Source: Pachysolen tannophilus NRRL Y-2460 (taxonomy: Eukaryota; Ascomycota; Pichiomycetes; Alaninales; Pachysolenaceae). From it: DNA of 64,000 bases. A model generated the notes under the pieces. That model made no database searches and was not told where the DNA came from. It was given only the letters and a program-made list of their open reading frames with translations. The position numbers and the translations under genes were made by a program. The stretch covers positions 486,174-550,173 of the forward strand of contig KV454012.1 in assembly GCA_001661245.1 (NCBI GenBank). The letters run 5' to 3'. Numbering within the stretch: the stretch's first letter is position 1; each line of letters begins with the position of its first letter. Below are positions 47,383 to 58,100 of the stretch, piece by piece.

Positions 47383-50205
47383 TTAAATAGGTGTATATTT
47401 TCTAATAATTCTTCTTGTCCCATCACCAACAATAACCACTTTATTTTCATTCTCTAATCTTCTCAAAGCATCACTCAACTCTATATTTTCAATCTTATCT
47501 TGCGATTGTTCATTGATTTTTTTCATTAAATCGCTATAAGAAATGTTATCACTGGAATCGTTCTCAATAATAGAATAAACTTGTTTTGAAAGATCTTCTT
47601 TTAATTTTCTTTGAGCTGAAGATTGTCCCGTTTGAACCAAATCCATATCAATTCTTCCTGTGATAGGATCTGTAGCATAATCTTTTATAGCAGACTTCAT
47701 TAATCTGACAGCTTCAACAACATCTTCTAATTCAACTCTTTCGGATAATCTCATCTTCGCATGCGCTTCAGATAATCTTATCATAGATTCCAATTGTCTG
47801 GTTGTAGCTGTAATTCTCTTTTCTTGGGATCTCACATCTTCACCCAATCTTCTCATTTCCACATAGGATTTAACTAATTCTTCTTTACCTTCAGGTGTCA
47901 TGATTGGTTTATATTTCTCCTTAGCGTATTGAATATACAGAGTTAAAAATTCAATTGGTAATATTTCTGATTGTGAAACGTTTTCTGGTGTGTCTTCGAG
48001 GTACATGTTTGTAATATGTCTTGCCAATTGTCTATCAATTTTTTCATCAACTCTATCTAAGATTAAGTAGACTAAATCAAATCTGGATAATAAAGGCGGA
48101 GGAAGATCAATGTTAGCAGTAACAGGTAAATTTGGATCATATCTAGAGTTGATTGGATTAGCAGAAGCCAAAATGGAAGTTCTTGCATTCAAAGTGGTAA
48201 TAATACCAGCTTTGGCAATAGAAATAGTTTGTTGTTCCATGACTTCATGTAAAACCGATCTTGTAGCATCACTCATCTTATCGAATTCATCAATACAACA
48301 TACACCACCATCAGATAAGACTAATGCACCACTTTCTAAGACCAATTGTCTGGAATCAATATCTCTAGTGACATAGGCTGTCAAACCAACTGCAGAAGAA
48401 CCTTTACCAGAAGTGTAAACACCTCTAGGAGCAATCTTATGAACATATTGTAATAATTGAGATTTTGAAGTAGATGGATCACCGCATAACAAAACATTAA
48501 TATCTCCTCTATATTTACCACCTTTCTTGAAGACTTTGTTAGTACCTCCAAATAATTGTAATAAGATACCCTTTTTAACATCATCCATTTCGTAAATTGA
48601 TGGTGCAAGAGATCTTGCTAACAATTCATAAAGGTCTTCTCTTTGAGAAACTTCTTCTATTTTATTGATTTCTTCTTGAGTTATTTTTCTTACTTCTTCG
48701 GTTTCTTGACTACTATTGACATCAATAGTAGTCTCATCAACACCTAATTTTTTACTGTCAACTTTTCGGATATGAACTATATCTAAATATGTCTTATATA
48801 AAGATTTTAAAGTTCTTTGCTTTGAATTCATTCTAACAGGTAATGATCTAAATATACCGCAAACTTCAATTCTATCACCTGCTCTGCAACTATCTACCAA
48901 TTCGTCATAAACACATAGGGAAACAGAATGAGGTGTTTGACCATCAGGGATCATATCTGGAGTTTCTTGTAATTTAATAACTTGTTTATCAGCAAAAGAA
49001 GATCTATTATGGACTAATTGCATCGAATTTGGTTGTTTACAAACTTCTCTTGGACATTTTGTTGGTTCTTGAATTACACCTCTATCAATTTCAACTACTG
49101 TTGTATGATCACAGACTGAACACTTGAAAAATGCAACTTTCATATCTGGTATGATAGGTGTGCTACGAATCACCAAACCTTTAACTGAAACTAATTTATC
49201 AATATCATTTGGATTTAATTCTCTCATTCCTTTATGAGATTCAATATTGTAAGGTCTAATTTTATAAATATTGGTTTCAATTTCGTCCACGTTGTAATCT
49301 CCTTCAGGGTTATTATCAACAACTAGTGAAACCATACAATCTTTAATTGTTTGATCCATAATTGGAACAACTTCTTGAGGATAGTTTAATAATTGGTAAT
49401 ATAATTTTTTAGTAGAAGGATATGCTAATAAATTTTTGGCGTCAAGATTTAAATTAGTTATTCCTAATTCTCTCATTGAGTTTAATTGATCCACATAGTA
49501 TAATTCATTATCAATGGGAGTATTATATTCTATTTGATCCAATATTTTCCTATATTTCATCTTAAATGACATTAAAAAAGTTCTAAAATTGTTTGAACAT
49601 TCTTGAATAGAAACATTAGTACCCCAAATAACTCTTATAGGTTCATTTATCTCTGTAGCATCTGAATTCAAAGTACCTAAAGAAGATGATGTATTAGCAA
49701 TATTTTCTCCTCTTGTTGCTCCCGCAGTTGAAGATGGAATATCTTCTGTGAAAAATCTTCTATTCATTGGCGAAGAATTAACATCGGAAGAATGAATATC
49801 TCCTCTCAGACGAGGACGACGATGTCTTCTAGTACGATCACTAGATGAAATATTTTGTCCCGATCCCAAAGAACCAAAATCAGAAGAAGCATGGTTCGAT
49901 GAGGAATAATGTAACGGAGAAGAAACATCACCTAACCTCTGTGATATATTTTGGACCCTACTTCTCTGTTGCAAACTTTGTCTTTGAGAAGCACTTGGTG
50001 TAAAAGGTTCATTATTCCCATTTCCCTGATTACTATCAGATGGAATTTGAGACGAACTTGAAGGGAAAAACAATGGTGATGAAGGAACAGGTGCTGCTCC
50101 TTCATTTTGTGTTAACGAGTCATGTTGAGTAGTTTGTGGATTAGTATCATTAGAATCATTTTGCGTGTCTCGAATCGGTGATGAGCCTCCATGAGGAAGA
50201 GACAT
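47383..50205 (-). CDS. MCM4: Replicative helicase subunit Mcm4
   Basis: 940 aa (S. cerevisiae Mcm4/Cdc54, 933). Part of the MCM2-7 ring loaded at origins in G1. The N-terminus (1-about 175) is disordered and Ser/Thr-rich with many SP/TP and SSP sites, as expected for DDK/CDK regulation. Zinc motif CSVCDHTT...CPREVC (about 358-382). The AAA+ module has Walker A GDPSTSKSQLLQYV (about 573-586), Walker B CCIDEFDKM (about 635-643) and the arginine finger in LLSRFDLVYLI (about 706-716). The C-terminal winged helix is near 860-940. The promoter has an ECB flanked by homeodomain sites and MCB elements. The 3' end converges with the hydrolase at 46276. Confidence 0.97.
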   Translation of the reverse strand: MSLPHGGSSPIRDTQNDSNDTNPQTTQHDSLTQNEGAAPVPSSPLFFPSSSSQIPSDSNQGNGNNEPFTPSASQRQSLQQRSRVQNISQRLGDVSSPLHYSSSNHASSDFGSLGSGQNISSSDRTRRHRRPRLRGDIHSSDVNSSPMNRRFFTEDIPSSTAGATRGENIANTSSSLGTLNSDATEINEPIRVIWGTNVSIQECSNNFRTFLMSFKMKYRKILDQIEYNTPIDNELYYVDQLNSMRELGITNLNLDAKNLLAYPSTKKLYYQLLNYPQEVVPIMDQTIKDCMVSLVVDNNPEGDYNVDEIETNIYKIRPYNIESHKGMRELNPNDIDKLVSVKGLVIRSTPIIPDMKVAFFKCSVCDHTTVVEIDRGVIQEPTKCPREVCKQPNSMQLVHNRSSFADKQVIKLQETPDMIPDGQTPHSVSLCVYDELVDSCRAGDRIEVCGIFRSLPVRMNSKQRTLKSLYKTYLDIVHIRKVDSKKLGVDETTIDVNSSQETEEVRKITQEEINKIEEVSQREDLYELLARSLAPSIYEMDDVKKGILLQLFGGTNKVFKKGGKYRGDINVLLCGDPSTSKSQLLQYVHKIAPRGVYTSGKGSSAVGLTAYVTRDIDSRQLVLESGALVLSDGGVCCIDEFDKMSDATRSVLHEVMEQQTISIAKAGIITTLNARTSILASANPINSRYDPNLPVTANIDLPPPLLSRFDLVYLILDRVDEKIDRQLARHITNMYLEDTPENVSQSEILPIEFLTLYIQYAKEKYKPIMTPEGKEELVKSYVEMRRLGEDVRSQEKRITATTRQLESMIRLSEAHAKMRLSERVELEDVVEAVRLMKSAIKDYATDPITGRIDMDLVQTGQSSAQRKLKEDLSKQVYSIIENDSSDNISYSDLMKKINEQSQDKIENIELSDALRRLENENKVVIVGDGTRRIIRKYTPI

Positions 50206-50414
50206 TTTCTTGTTCTATTTCTTGATATTTATTGCGAAAAAAAAAAACCAATCAACTTTGAAAAAAGATAAAAATTCTTGTCAATATTTCTTTAAACAGA
50301 ATAAAAGCAAAAAAACAAAATACAAAAGAAAAGAGAAAAAAATTATAGAAAACAACAGTCAATATCAATAGTTTTATTTAAAACAAAACATAACTTGGAT
50401 GAAAAGAAAACCGT

Positions 50415-50451
50415 TTAATTAAGAAAATTTCCCTTTTTGGAAAATTAATTG
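50415..50451. promoter_or_regulatory. ECB (Mcm1 site) flanked by two Yox1-type homeodomain sites
   Basis: TTAATTAA (50415-50422), then TTTCCCTTTTTGGAAA (50428-50443), then TTAATTG (50445-50451). The central 16-mer fits the early cell-cycle box TTWCCYAAWNNGGWAA except that AA is TT. Yox1/Yhp1 recognise TAATTG/TAATTA. It lies about 225 bases upstream of the MCM4 ATG. Confidence 0.7.
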
Positions 50452-50492
50452 CAAACAAAGTGAAAAATTAAAAAAAAACTCTGCAAAAACAG

Positions 50493-50505
50493 GACGCGAC
50501 GCGTC
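50493..50505. promoter_or_regulatory. Paired MCB elements upstream of MCM4
   Basis: GACGCGACGCGTC contains two ACGCG cores, the second a full palindromic ACGCGT (50499-50504), about 290 bases upstream of the MCM4 ATG. Confidence 0.65.
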
Positions 50506-50770
50506 AAGGACAAAAAGATCTGAGAAAAAGTCATTTCTGGTTTGACAGAATTTTTCAGCTAGCGTTATTTTTGAGTGATATTAAGGATAGCTATTATATG
50601 AGTACGTACATACCAATGAGTGATTCATTTTCCAATAAGAAAATTCCAACTCTTTTGATACCAAAGTTTTGCAAAAAAAACAAAGCAGGTGAAGCAAGTG
50701 AAACTAATGACGCTAAAATTAGGTATCTCTGGCTCATATTGAACCATAGCTCGCAAAGATTTAACAACAA

Positions 50771-50842
50771 TCCGATGTAGTGTAACGGCTAGCACCGTCC
50801 GCTTTCACCGGGCAAACCCGGGTTCGACTCCCGGCATCGGAA
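50771..50842 (+). tRNA. tRNA-Glu (anticodon UUC)
   Basis: 72 bases, intronless. Acceptor stem TCCGATG pairs with CATCGGA. Anticodon stem GTCCG/CGGGC closes the loop CTTTCAC with anticodon TTC at 50804-50806. T arm is CCGGG-TTCGACT-CCCGG. The A box (TAGTGTAACGG) and B box (GGTTCGACTCC) are intact. A T8 run at about 50849-50856 is the likely Pol III terminator. The D arm GTGTAACGGCTAGCAC is the short form typical of yeast tRNA-Glu. Confidence 0.97.
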
Positions 50843-51038
50843 AATTTAATTTTTTTTAATTTTTATTTTTATCTTATGCTCGAATCTTTAAAAACTCGAT
50901 GTTATTATGGTATGGTATATTGCCTATGCTACGTGCTTAATCTAAAAAATGGATTATATAAGGATATATATATATGTATGCGTAAAAGCTCTAAATAAGA
51001 TTAAACCAGTTCAAATGGAATGTAAGCCAACTGTTCAA

Positions 51039-53291
51039 TTAATTACCTTTGTAGATAAAACTTTCTAACGTCAAATTCCTTGCCCTTTCGTTGAACGAGT
51101 CTGTTAAACTTTTCGATCTTAGACCTGTATTACGATAATCTGTGGGTTTCCGCTTAATTCCAGGTTGTTTACTTAAAGTTTTTTCCAATTTAATTTTGGA
51201 TCTTGGTTCTATTTTCGAATGGACTTTGTTTTCCAATAAATTAAGATTTTTCTCCAGTAAAGGTTGTCTCTTATTTGATTTAACGTCATGTTTAACATTT
51301 CCTTTCAATTGTAGTAAATTGGTTTCAGGAGTATTAAAACTAAATTTTTGATTCAATCCGTTTCTTATGGTTAAAAATTTTTCATCGTTTTCAAGATCGG
51401 TTTTTTCAGTTATCAAAGTATTTCTCTTTCTATGAACTGGTGATTCAATTTCTGAAATATCTTCATCAATATCACTCGATGCTAAAATGTGGCTCTTTAA
51501 CTTGGTGTCATTAGTTTCCTCTGGTGCTGAAATTGTCGAAGATTTGTCACTTGCATTGCTGTTGGTTGGATGTGTTTGGGTCAAAATTACCAGCAGATCA
51601 TCATTATTTTCATCATATTCAGATAATTCATCAACTTCAAAATCGCTAGAATTCAAAGCCTGATCTAAGATAAACTTAGTATTTACTTTAGCAAAAGCCT
51701 CCTGCTTTGATGAAGTAGTTGATGACATCGAGTCATTATCTTGTTCAAAATCACTATATTCTAATTTTGGAATTAAATTTTGGGATTCTAGTAGTATATC
51801 CTCATTTGGTTTATCATCCTTCGTTTCTAACTTTCCAGTGAAAAACTTACTTTTTGTTGGTATTACTAGATTACTATCTTCATTATCATGCAAAAGTTTT
51901 TTCCTCTTTGTAGTTGGTGATGATATCGGTTTCTTCTTTTCAGAAACTGGTGTCAAATTCCCTGGATTCCCTGAATTCCTTGAATCTCTAATTCCTCTTT
52001 TCAATGGCGTTTCAGATAACTCCTTGTGATTTAACGACAGCATTGTATCAGTAACCTCTGTTTTAGCTACAGAAGTGGAAAAGGGGGAAAAAAAATTATC
52101 AATCGATTTAAATTGTGAATTTTTAGATTTGGCAAATGGAGTCGAATACGCTCTCAAAGACGATCTCGAAGTTGGATACTTATTGAGTAATGATGCTGTA
52201 TGATCAATCATAGTTAATGTTCTTGTAGCTGTCACATTAGTCGCGGAACTAGCAGGTATTATTCTATGCATTACTTCTCTTGATACAAGTGGAATTTTCT
52301 TTATAGGATCCAAATCTCCACAGGCAATCCCAATATGCATTGATTCATCCAACGTGTTCCCACTACACGATTTCAATAGCTCAGGCACTTCTTGTGGTAA
52401 ATCATTCAAATGAGTTGATTTTTGTAACAAAGGATCAAATACTAATTGATATTGAAACGCCAAATCTGCTCTTTTGTATTCTTCCAAGAAATCAGGAGGA
52501 ATTTTATATTTTCCTTCCAACTTCAATGCCAAAATTACCTTCTCCATTGTACTATATTTTTTCACAATTTGAAATGCTTTGTTCACACCAATACCGCTGA
52601 TACCTTTAGTATAATCACAACCACTAAGAGACGCGACCATTCTTAATTGTTCCTTTGTCATTAAATTAATTGGAACCTGACTACATTTTTTAAAATTTTC
52701 TCTACTAATCTCAACACATTCACCTTTATCATTCAATTTGGTAATCAATTTCTTACATCCAAAGATCAACAAATCAGAGTCTTCACTAATAATCCCATCT
52801 ACTAACCCTTTTTGTTCAAGATAAACCATTTGCGAATCGGCCTCATATGGCGCAACAACATACCGAATATTCTTAGCCTTTAACAGCTCAATTAAAGACT
52901 TGGCCATTGATGGAGTGATATCACAACATTTCTGGAAAAGACAATTGGCCAACTTATGGTTCCCATTTTGATAAGCTATTAAACCTTGCTTCTTACATTC
53001 CTCACGCTTCTTACTTCTTTCAAACTCGGTATTTGCCTTACAAGGTAAATAATCTCCATCAAAAACCATATATGGAGTTATTCCAAAATGGTTCAACATC
53101 TCGATTCTTTTCAACACAAAATTTATGTATTTTCTGGTTGGTTTACCTTGAGCCAATTCAGTAGAGCACGATATGATAGACCGGTGCAACCATGCGTACG
53201 TGTCAACCGCCAATATCTTCCCTTTATACCTCAACAAAGTGGTTGGTTCTTGAATCTGCTTTAGCGCAGGCAATAAACCAGTGACACCCAT
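51039..53291 (-). CDS. EXO1: Exonuclease 1
   Basis: 750 aa (S. cerevisiae 702). A 5'-3' exonuclease and flap endonuclease acting in mismatch repair, DNA end resection and meiotic crossing over. XPG-N region (1-about 100: MGVTGLLPALK, AVDTYAWLH, MVFDGDYLP with catalytic Asp), XPG-I region (about 130-225: RYVVAPYEADSQMVYLE, GIISEDSDLLIFGC, SGCDYTKGISGIG), helix-hairpin-helix after that, and a long disordered Ser/Thr-rich C-terminus (about 340-750) that in yeast binds Mlh1. The catalytic acidic residues are all present. It is divergent, 249 bases apart, from an AlkB-like repair gene. Confidence 0.96.
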   Translation of the reverse strand: MGVTGLLPALKQIQEPTTLLRYKGKILAVDTYAWLHRSIISCSTELAQGKPTRKYINFVLKRIEMLNHFGITPYMVFDGDYLPCKANTEFERSKKREECKKQGLIAYQNGNHKLANCLFQKCCDITPSMAKSLIELLKAKNIRYVVAPYEADSQMVYLEQKGLVDGIISEDSDLLIFGCKKLITKLNDKGECVEISRENFKKCSQVPINLMTKEQLRMVASLSGCDYTKGISGIGVNKAFQIVKKYSTMEKVILALKLEGKYKIPPDFLEEYKRADLAFQYQLVFDPLLQKSTHLNDLPQEVPELLKSCSGNTLDESMHIGIACGDLDPIKKIPLVSREVMHRIIPASSATNVTATRTLTMIDHTASLLNKYPTSRSSLRAYSTPFAKSKNSQFKSIDNFFSPFSTSVAKTEVTDTMLSLNHKELSETPLKRGIRDSRNSGNPGNLTPVSEKKKPISSPTTKRKKLLHDNEDSNLVIPTKSKFFTGKLETKDDKPNEDILLESQNLIPKLEYSDFEQDNDSMSSTTSSKQEAFAKVNTKFILDQALNSSDFEVDELSEYDENNDDLLVILTQTHPTNSNASDKSSTISAPEETNDTKLKSHILASSDIDEDISEIESPVHRKRNTLITEKTDLENDEKFLTIRNGLNQKFSFNTPETNLLQLKGNVKHDVKSNKRQPLLEKNLNLLENKVHSKIEPRSKIKLEKTLSKQPGIKRKPTDYRNTGLRSKSLTDSFNERARNLTLESFIYKGN

Positions 53292-53540
53292 TCCTTTACC
53301 AACAGAATTGTGCTGTATATTACCGTGTTCTTCTTTTATGAAATGGGTTTATAAAGCAACCAAATTCATTTGTTTACTCTTTTTTAATTTTTAAATGCAC
53401 AAAAAAAAATAAATAAGAAACGAAAAATTTGGTGAAAAATTCCAAAAAAGAAAAATTGGACTTATCATTAATTCATCAGTAATTCAGCTCTTTATGAGTA
53501 GTTTTAAATTGGAGAAAGGAATCGGAAGTTCAGGTCTGGT

Positions 53541-54806
53541 ATGAGTGATGCTTATGGCAATGATACGGAGTTGAAATTGTTGAAGTTGAAGAAACTGTTC
53601 CCTGAAATTACAGATGATTCAATACTTTTGGAAATTTTATTATCCTGTGATGGCTCGTTAAGTAAAACCAGATCAGTTCTTTCGGAGCAGTTTGAAATAG
53701 GTGAAAGTTGTGGTAAGAGGAAGTTTGATGAAGAAAGTGGTAGTTTTGGTTCTAAATATCAATCATCTATAAATCATTTTTTCGATGGTGGGAGTAGTAA
53801 AAATAAGAAATTGAAATTAGAAATTAACAAGTCAAACACCAAGACTATCACGTTATATACAAAAGAAGATATTGAAGCTACAATACCTTATGTTACATTC
53901 CATAAGAATTTTTTACCTCCAGAAATTGCGGATAATGCTTTGAGATATATTTTACAACCAGAGCATCATTTAAAGGAGAATGAGTTTTATTTATTTGATA
54001 ACAAATGTAAGTCTTCACACAAAAGTGGTATCTTTTCGAACCCGGATCCATTCATAACTAATTTAAGAACTAATAGGGTCTTCTACGATGGGAAAGAAGT
54101 TAAAAATTTTAATTCTTATAACAACGATATGGGTATTATACAAGTGCTTATAGAGAACTTAATGGAGGAATTGAACTCAACGAGACAAAAGTTGTCACCA
54201 TTTCAACCTACAGAGTGGAAAGGTGATGTATGTGTTGTGAATAGATATGATACAAAACAAGATCATTTAGATTGGCATTCGGACAAGTTAACAAATATGG
54301 GACCGTTGCCGACTATACTGTCTTTGTCGTTGGGTGCCACGCGAGAGTTTAAACTCCGTAAAAATCATCCTTTTGAAAACAATCCAAATCCTATACTTTC
54401 AATTCCTCTCCCACATAATACTCTAATAATAATGCATTCAGGATGTCAGGAAGAGTATAAGCATTGTGTAATGTCGTCATCAAGACCAATCGATGGACAT
54501 ACCATTTCAAAACAAGTTAGAGTAAATTTGACTTATAGATATTTTCATCCTCGCTTTCAAACTTCTAATTTACCTAAATGTCCGAAATGTAAAAATTCAA
54601 TGCTGTTAAGAAGGAGTTTTAAAAGTGTCACAAGCAGAGGGAAGTATATTTGGATGTGTATGGGAGGATACTTGGGGAAAAATTGTAATGGATTTCACTG
54701 GGCAAATTTCAATAAAAAAGATTTAATTACCGATGATGAAAATGACTGTTCTGAATGGATTGCAAAGGATGATTATGAAAAATTGGATTATTTGGGTAGG
54801 AAATAG
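53541..54806 (+). CDS. AlkB-type 2-oxoglutarate/Fe(II) dioxygenase with CUE and GRF domains
   Basis: 421 aa. Three modules. A CUE-like helical domain (about 10-50, LKKLFPEITDDSILLEILLSC) should bind ubiquitin. An AlkB/ALKBH2-3-like dioxygenase core (about 110-335) has the iron ligands H-x-D in LDWHSDK (about 246-248) and a distal His in EYKHCVM (about 307), the 2-oxoglutarate Arg in RVNLTYRYF, and TILSLSLGATREFKLR. A C-terminal GRF zinc finger (about 346-390) has CPKCKNSML ... MCMGGYLGKNCNGFHW. Such proteins repair N-alkylated bases (1-methyladenine, 3-methylcytosine) by oxidative demethylation. S. cerevisiae lacks a close counterpart. Divergent from EXO1, which suggests a shared repair promoter. 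Confidence 0.88.
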   Translation: MSDAYGNDTELKLLKLKKLFPEITDDSILLEILLSCDGSLSKTRSVLSEQFEIGESCGKRKFDEESGSFGSKYQSSINHFFDGGSSKNKKLKLEINKSNTKTITLYTKEDIEATIPYVTFHKNFLPPEIADNALRYILQPEHHLKENEFYLFDNKCKSSHKSGIFSNPDPFITNLRTNRVFYDGKEVKNFNSYNNDMGIIQVLIENLMEELNSTRQKLSPFQPTEWKGDVCVVNRYDTKQDHLDWHSDKLTNMGPLPTILSLSLGATREFKLRKNHPFENNPNPILSIPLPHNTLIIMHSGCQEEYKHCVMSSSRPIDGHTISKQVRVNLTYRYFHPRFQTSNLPKCPKCKNSMLLRRSFKSVTSRGKYIWMCMGGYLGKNCNGFHWANFNKKDLITDDENDCSEWIAKDDYEKLDYLGRK

Positions 54807-55106
54807 GGACGTTTTAATGGGTTTACATATGGCTGTTTTGGATCAAGCAGAATAAAAATATTTTTAAAATTTAAGTAGTAAATTTGTTTAATAAAATATC
54901 TAAGATAAAAAAAAGATTTGATAGGAAAAGATGAGCAAAAGAGTACACAACTATTGAAGAATCTCAATTGGCATTGAAATAAATTGTGTTCACCTTTTTT
55001 CTATAAACGATTTATCTTCAATTAATTTTTTTTTTTTTTTGGAATTTTCATTTTTATTTTTCATCATTTAAAACTTTTATTCTTTCGTTTATGTACATCA
55101 GTAACC
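54807..55106. other. Convergent 3' region
   Basis: 300 bases between two converging genes, with a T tract at 55028-55040. Nothing else seen. Confidence 0.5.
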
Positions 55107-58100
55107 TCAAAAATGGACAAATCTTTGAGTTAAAGTATTGACGCCACCAGTAACACCGCTTTCAGGTAGCTTTGTCGGCTTCTCGTTATCCATCTTATCT
55201 CTAATACTCCTATGAATATGGCTTAAATAGTCAGAATATCCATATATCTTATCGGATGATCTGTCCTCGACCAATATTTCTCTAAATTCTGCTTCAACTC
55301 CATCGATACCTTTACGGCATATTTGAACTGGAGCAAATTCCAAATTCATATAGTTTTTAGTGATAAAACTAATTAAGTTAGAAACCTGTGTTGATATATG
55401 TGTATCCAATTGAGGCAATTCATCCAATAATGGATCTATTTCACTATATGTGTTGATATTAGGACCAAAAAGATCTTTTAATAAAAGTGGATTAACCAGC
55501 TCATGAATGAAAATTATTATTTTATCTCCATTAAAAGCTAAGTAACAACCACCATATTCTATTGATGTTGAAGCCAGAGGAACATGGTGAGGCATTGAAA
55601 AATGGCCAGTTTCATCATCGAACATACAGTCTTCGTCTGCTAAACTGTGCAATGCTACAATCATTGGATATAAGTAGAAACTAATTTTATCCAGGGTCCA
55701 AAAGTTCAAAAAATGCCAGCTCATTACTTTTGAATCTCCATCTCGTAATCCAGACTTTACTAACTTGGTTTTTTGGAATCCTAAAATATACATGGCCAAG
55801 CAAGTTAAAGTTTCCGGGAAAACCAATTGATTTGGTAATGAAGTATGTGCAGCAACCACAGTTCTGTATTGAGTGAGCATATTTACCAAGTCCAAATTGG
55901 ATAAGTTCCTAATAGATTGTAAAGTAGCAGTTGGTAATTTTATCAATTGCTGTTTAATCCATAAATTAAGAACAGTATCTTGATCTGCCATTGCAAAAAC
56001 ATCAGCAGCACGATCACTGACAGCATTAACCATGTTGATAACTCTTACTTTTCTAACACCACACTTGTCCGTATATAATAAAGCTGCTTGGAAATGAGCG
56101 TCAAGCTTTGTATCAAGTTTATCATCCAAAGTGAAGTCACACATAAATGTTTGATCTGAATTAAGAATTGGTAATATAGGATCTTGTCCATCTTTTGAAG
56201 TGTAATTTCCGTAATAATTATGTAATTGTAAACCACTTGAACAACGAACTTTCAACTGTCCTTGATATCCAACATCATTTAAAATCGATGCTTTAAATTC
56301 AAAGACAAATTTACGTTCATCTCTATTGACGTTATAATTTCGATAAACTTTCAAATTTCCTCCTGTCTTATAAGTTACATGAGCAGTGTTACTAAGATCA
56401 ACAGATGTATTTGAAATAACAAATAAGTCTAATCCAGCTCCTGAATCAGCATAATCTTTTGCAAGCATTTTATAATAATTTTCATCTGCAGTTAAAACTT
56501 GCTTATCTCTTTCAACAATGTTTATATTTGAATCATCTTTATATTTTAAAGAACCTGGACCCCAACTTGGTAATTTAGACAAAATAGCAGAGACTTTACC
56601 ACCTCCAACTGATTTCAATGCATCTAATGCTACCCTTAATGCTGAACCGTAACAAGGATCTGGAATTTTGGAATAGTCGTTAATTGATTCAAATTTACTT
56701 AAAGTATCTTCAATAATGGATCTTGATTCATTTGGATCTACAAAGAACCCTCCATAAAATGGAATAAATGGATCATCCAAATCACTGACTGTAGATACAG
56801 ATGGGGTCTGTAACGAAGGACTCAAATTATGGAAATGTAGACATCTATCAAAAGTGATAATTGCAATTTTGGAATTTGGTGGTAAATTACTAGATTCTTT
56901 CCCACCATAAAGTGCTTGTCTTATAGCATCACTTGAACTACGAGGTAAATCAAGTGCAATTGAAGATTCACTAATATCAATCAAGAAAACGTAATGCATT
57001 GGAACTGGTGGAACATCTTTTTCGACATAATATTCTTCTGGAACGATGAAATCAACTACTCCTCTATGTAATTCTGGACGTTGATAATAATCGACTCTTT
57101 TCCCAGTTACATCGATTGAAGAACCATAATTTGGAGGACAAGGACTTGCAAACTGACACATATTACAAACTATTTTATAATCTGGTGTATGTTGCATTAA
57201 TGGATTAATATAAGTACGACAACGGCGACATCTTGGAGGACCTCCAAACTCGGTCAAATCCACAACAGGAATTTCTTCCTTTTCAGCAGGTGCAAATGGT
57301 CTAAAAATTATTCCCAAAGGAAGTCTCGTTACTTTTAATAATTCTTTAGAAGATGGGATTGAGTATAAACTTGATCTCATGAAATTTGGTGATGCAATTC
57401 CTTGATCTACAATTGTCGGTACTTGTACACCACATGGTGGTGGAGCAACATCTTGAAATGTTCTAAAATCTGGTTTAGAAGCCCAAACTTTCAGCAGCTC
57501 ATTACGGTAACTTGAAAGCTGGATATGATTATCTGGTTGAAAATTCAGATTTACTCCCGTATCTGGTATATCTGTTATAACTTCTGTTGGGAAGACTAAT
57601 TGTTCTGCACTATTTGGTAATTGGGGCACTGGCGGGGGCGGTGTAATCGGCACACTAGAACTGCTACCAAACTGTTGTTGATGTTGTTGTTGTTGCAGCT
57701 GCTGCTGTAGCACAGGTATCTGTTGTTGTTGTTGCTGTTGCTGATACTGCTGCTGTGTACTAGATGAAGATGAATAAAATCTGTTTAAAGTTGGTTGTGA
57801 TTGAGTTTGATGGAACAGAAGATACGAGTTGTCGTGCACGTTACTAAAAGGAACCTGGGATTGCAAATGCCTTAATTGCGGGTGTGTTGGTGACAGATGG
57901 AACGGCGCTCCCAATCCACCGGCGGTCCCTGTATATTGTTGTTGTTGTTGTTGTTGATGCAGTTGTTGTTGTTGAAAAGGAATTGTGTCCAATGAAAAAT
58001 TACTATTCAGTGGTAACTGTTGATTTGATGAAGCCGCTGACATTGTAGTAGAACCAATTCCATGAGAATTTCCAGAAGGTTGATAAGGTCCACTTGCCGC

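Larger units (their letters stand above)
50206..50770. promoter_or_regulatory. MCM4 promoter region, up to tRNA-Glu
   Basis: 565 bases. Contains the ECB with flanking homeodomain sites (50415-50451) and a double MCB (50493-50505). A 69-codon plus-strand frame (50571-50780) runs into the tRNA and is not a gene. Confidence 0.65.

Noticed and set aside
50571-50780. 69-codon frame between MCM4 and the tRNA
   Set aside because: Runs into the tRNA gene and lacks any family feature.
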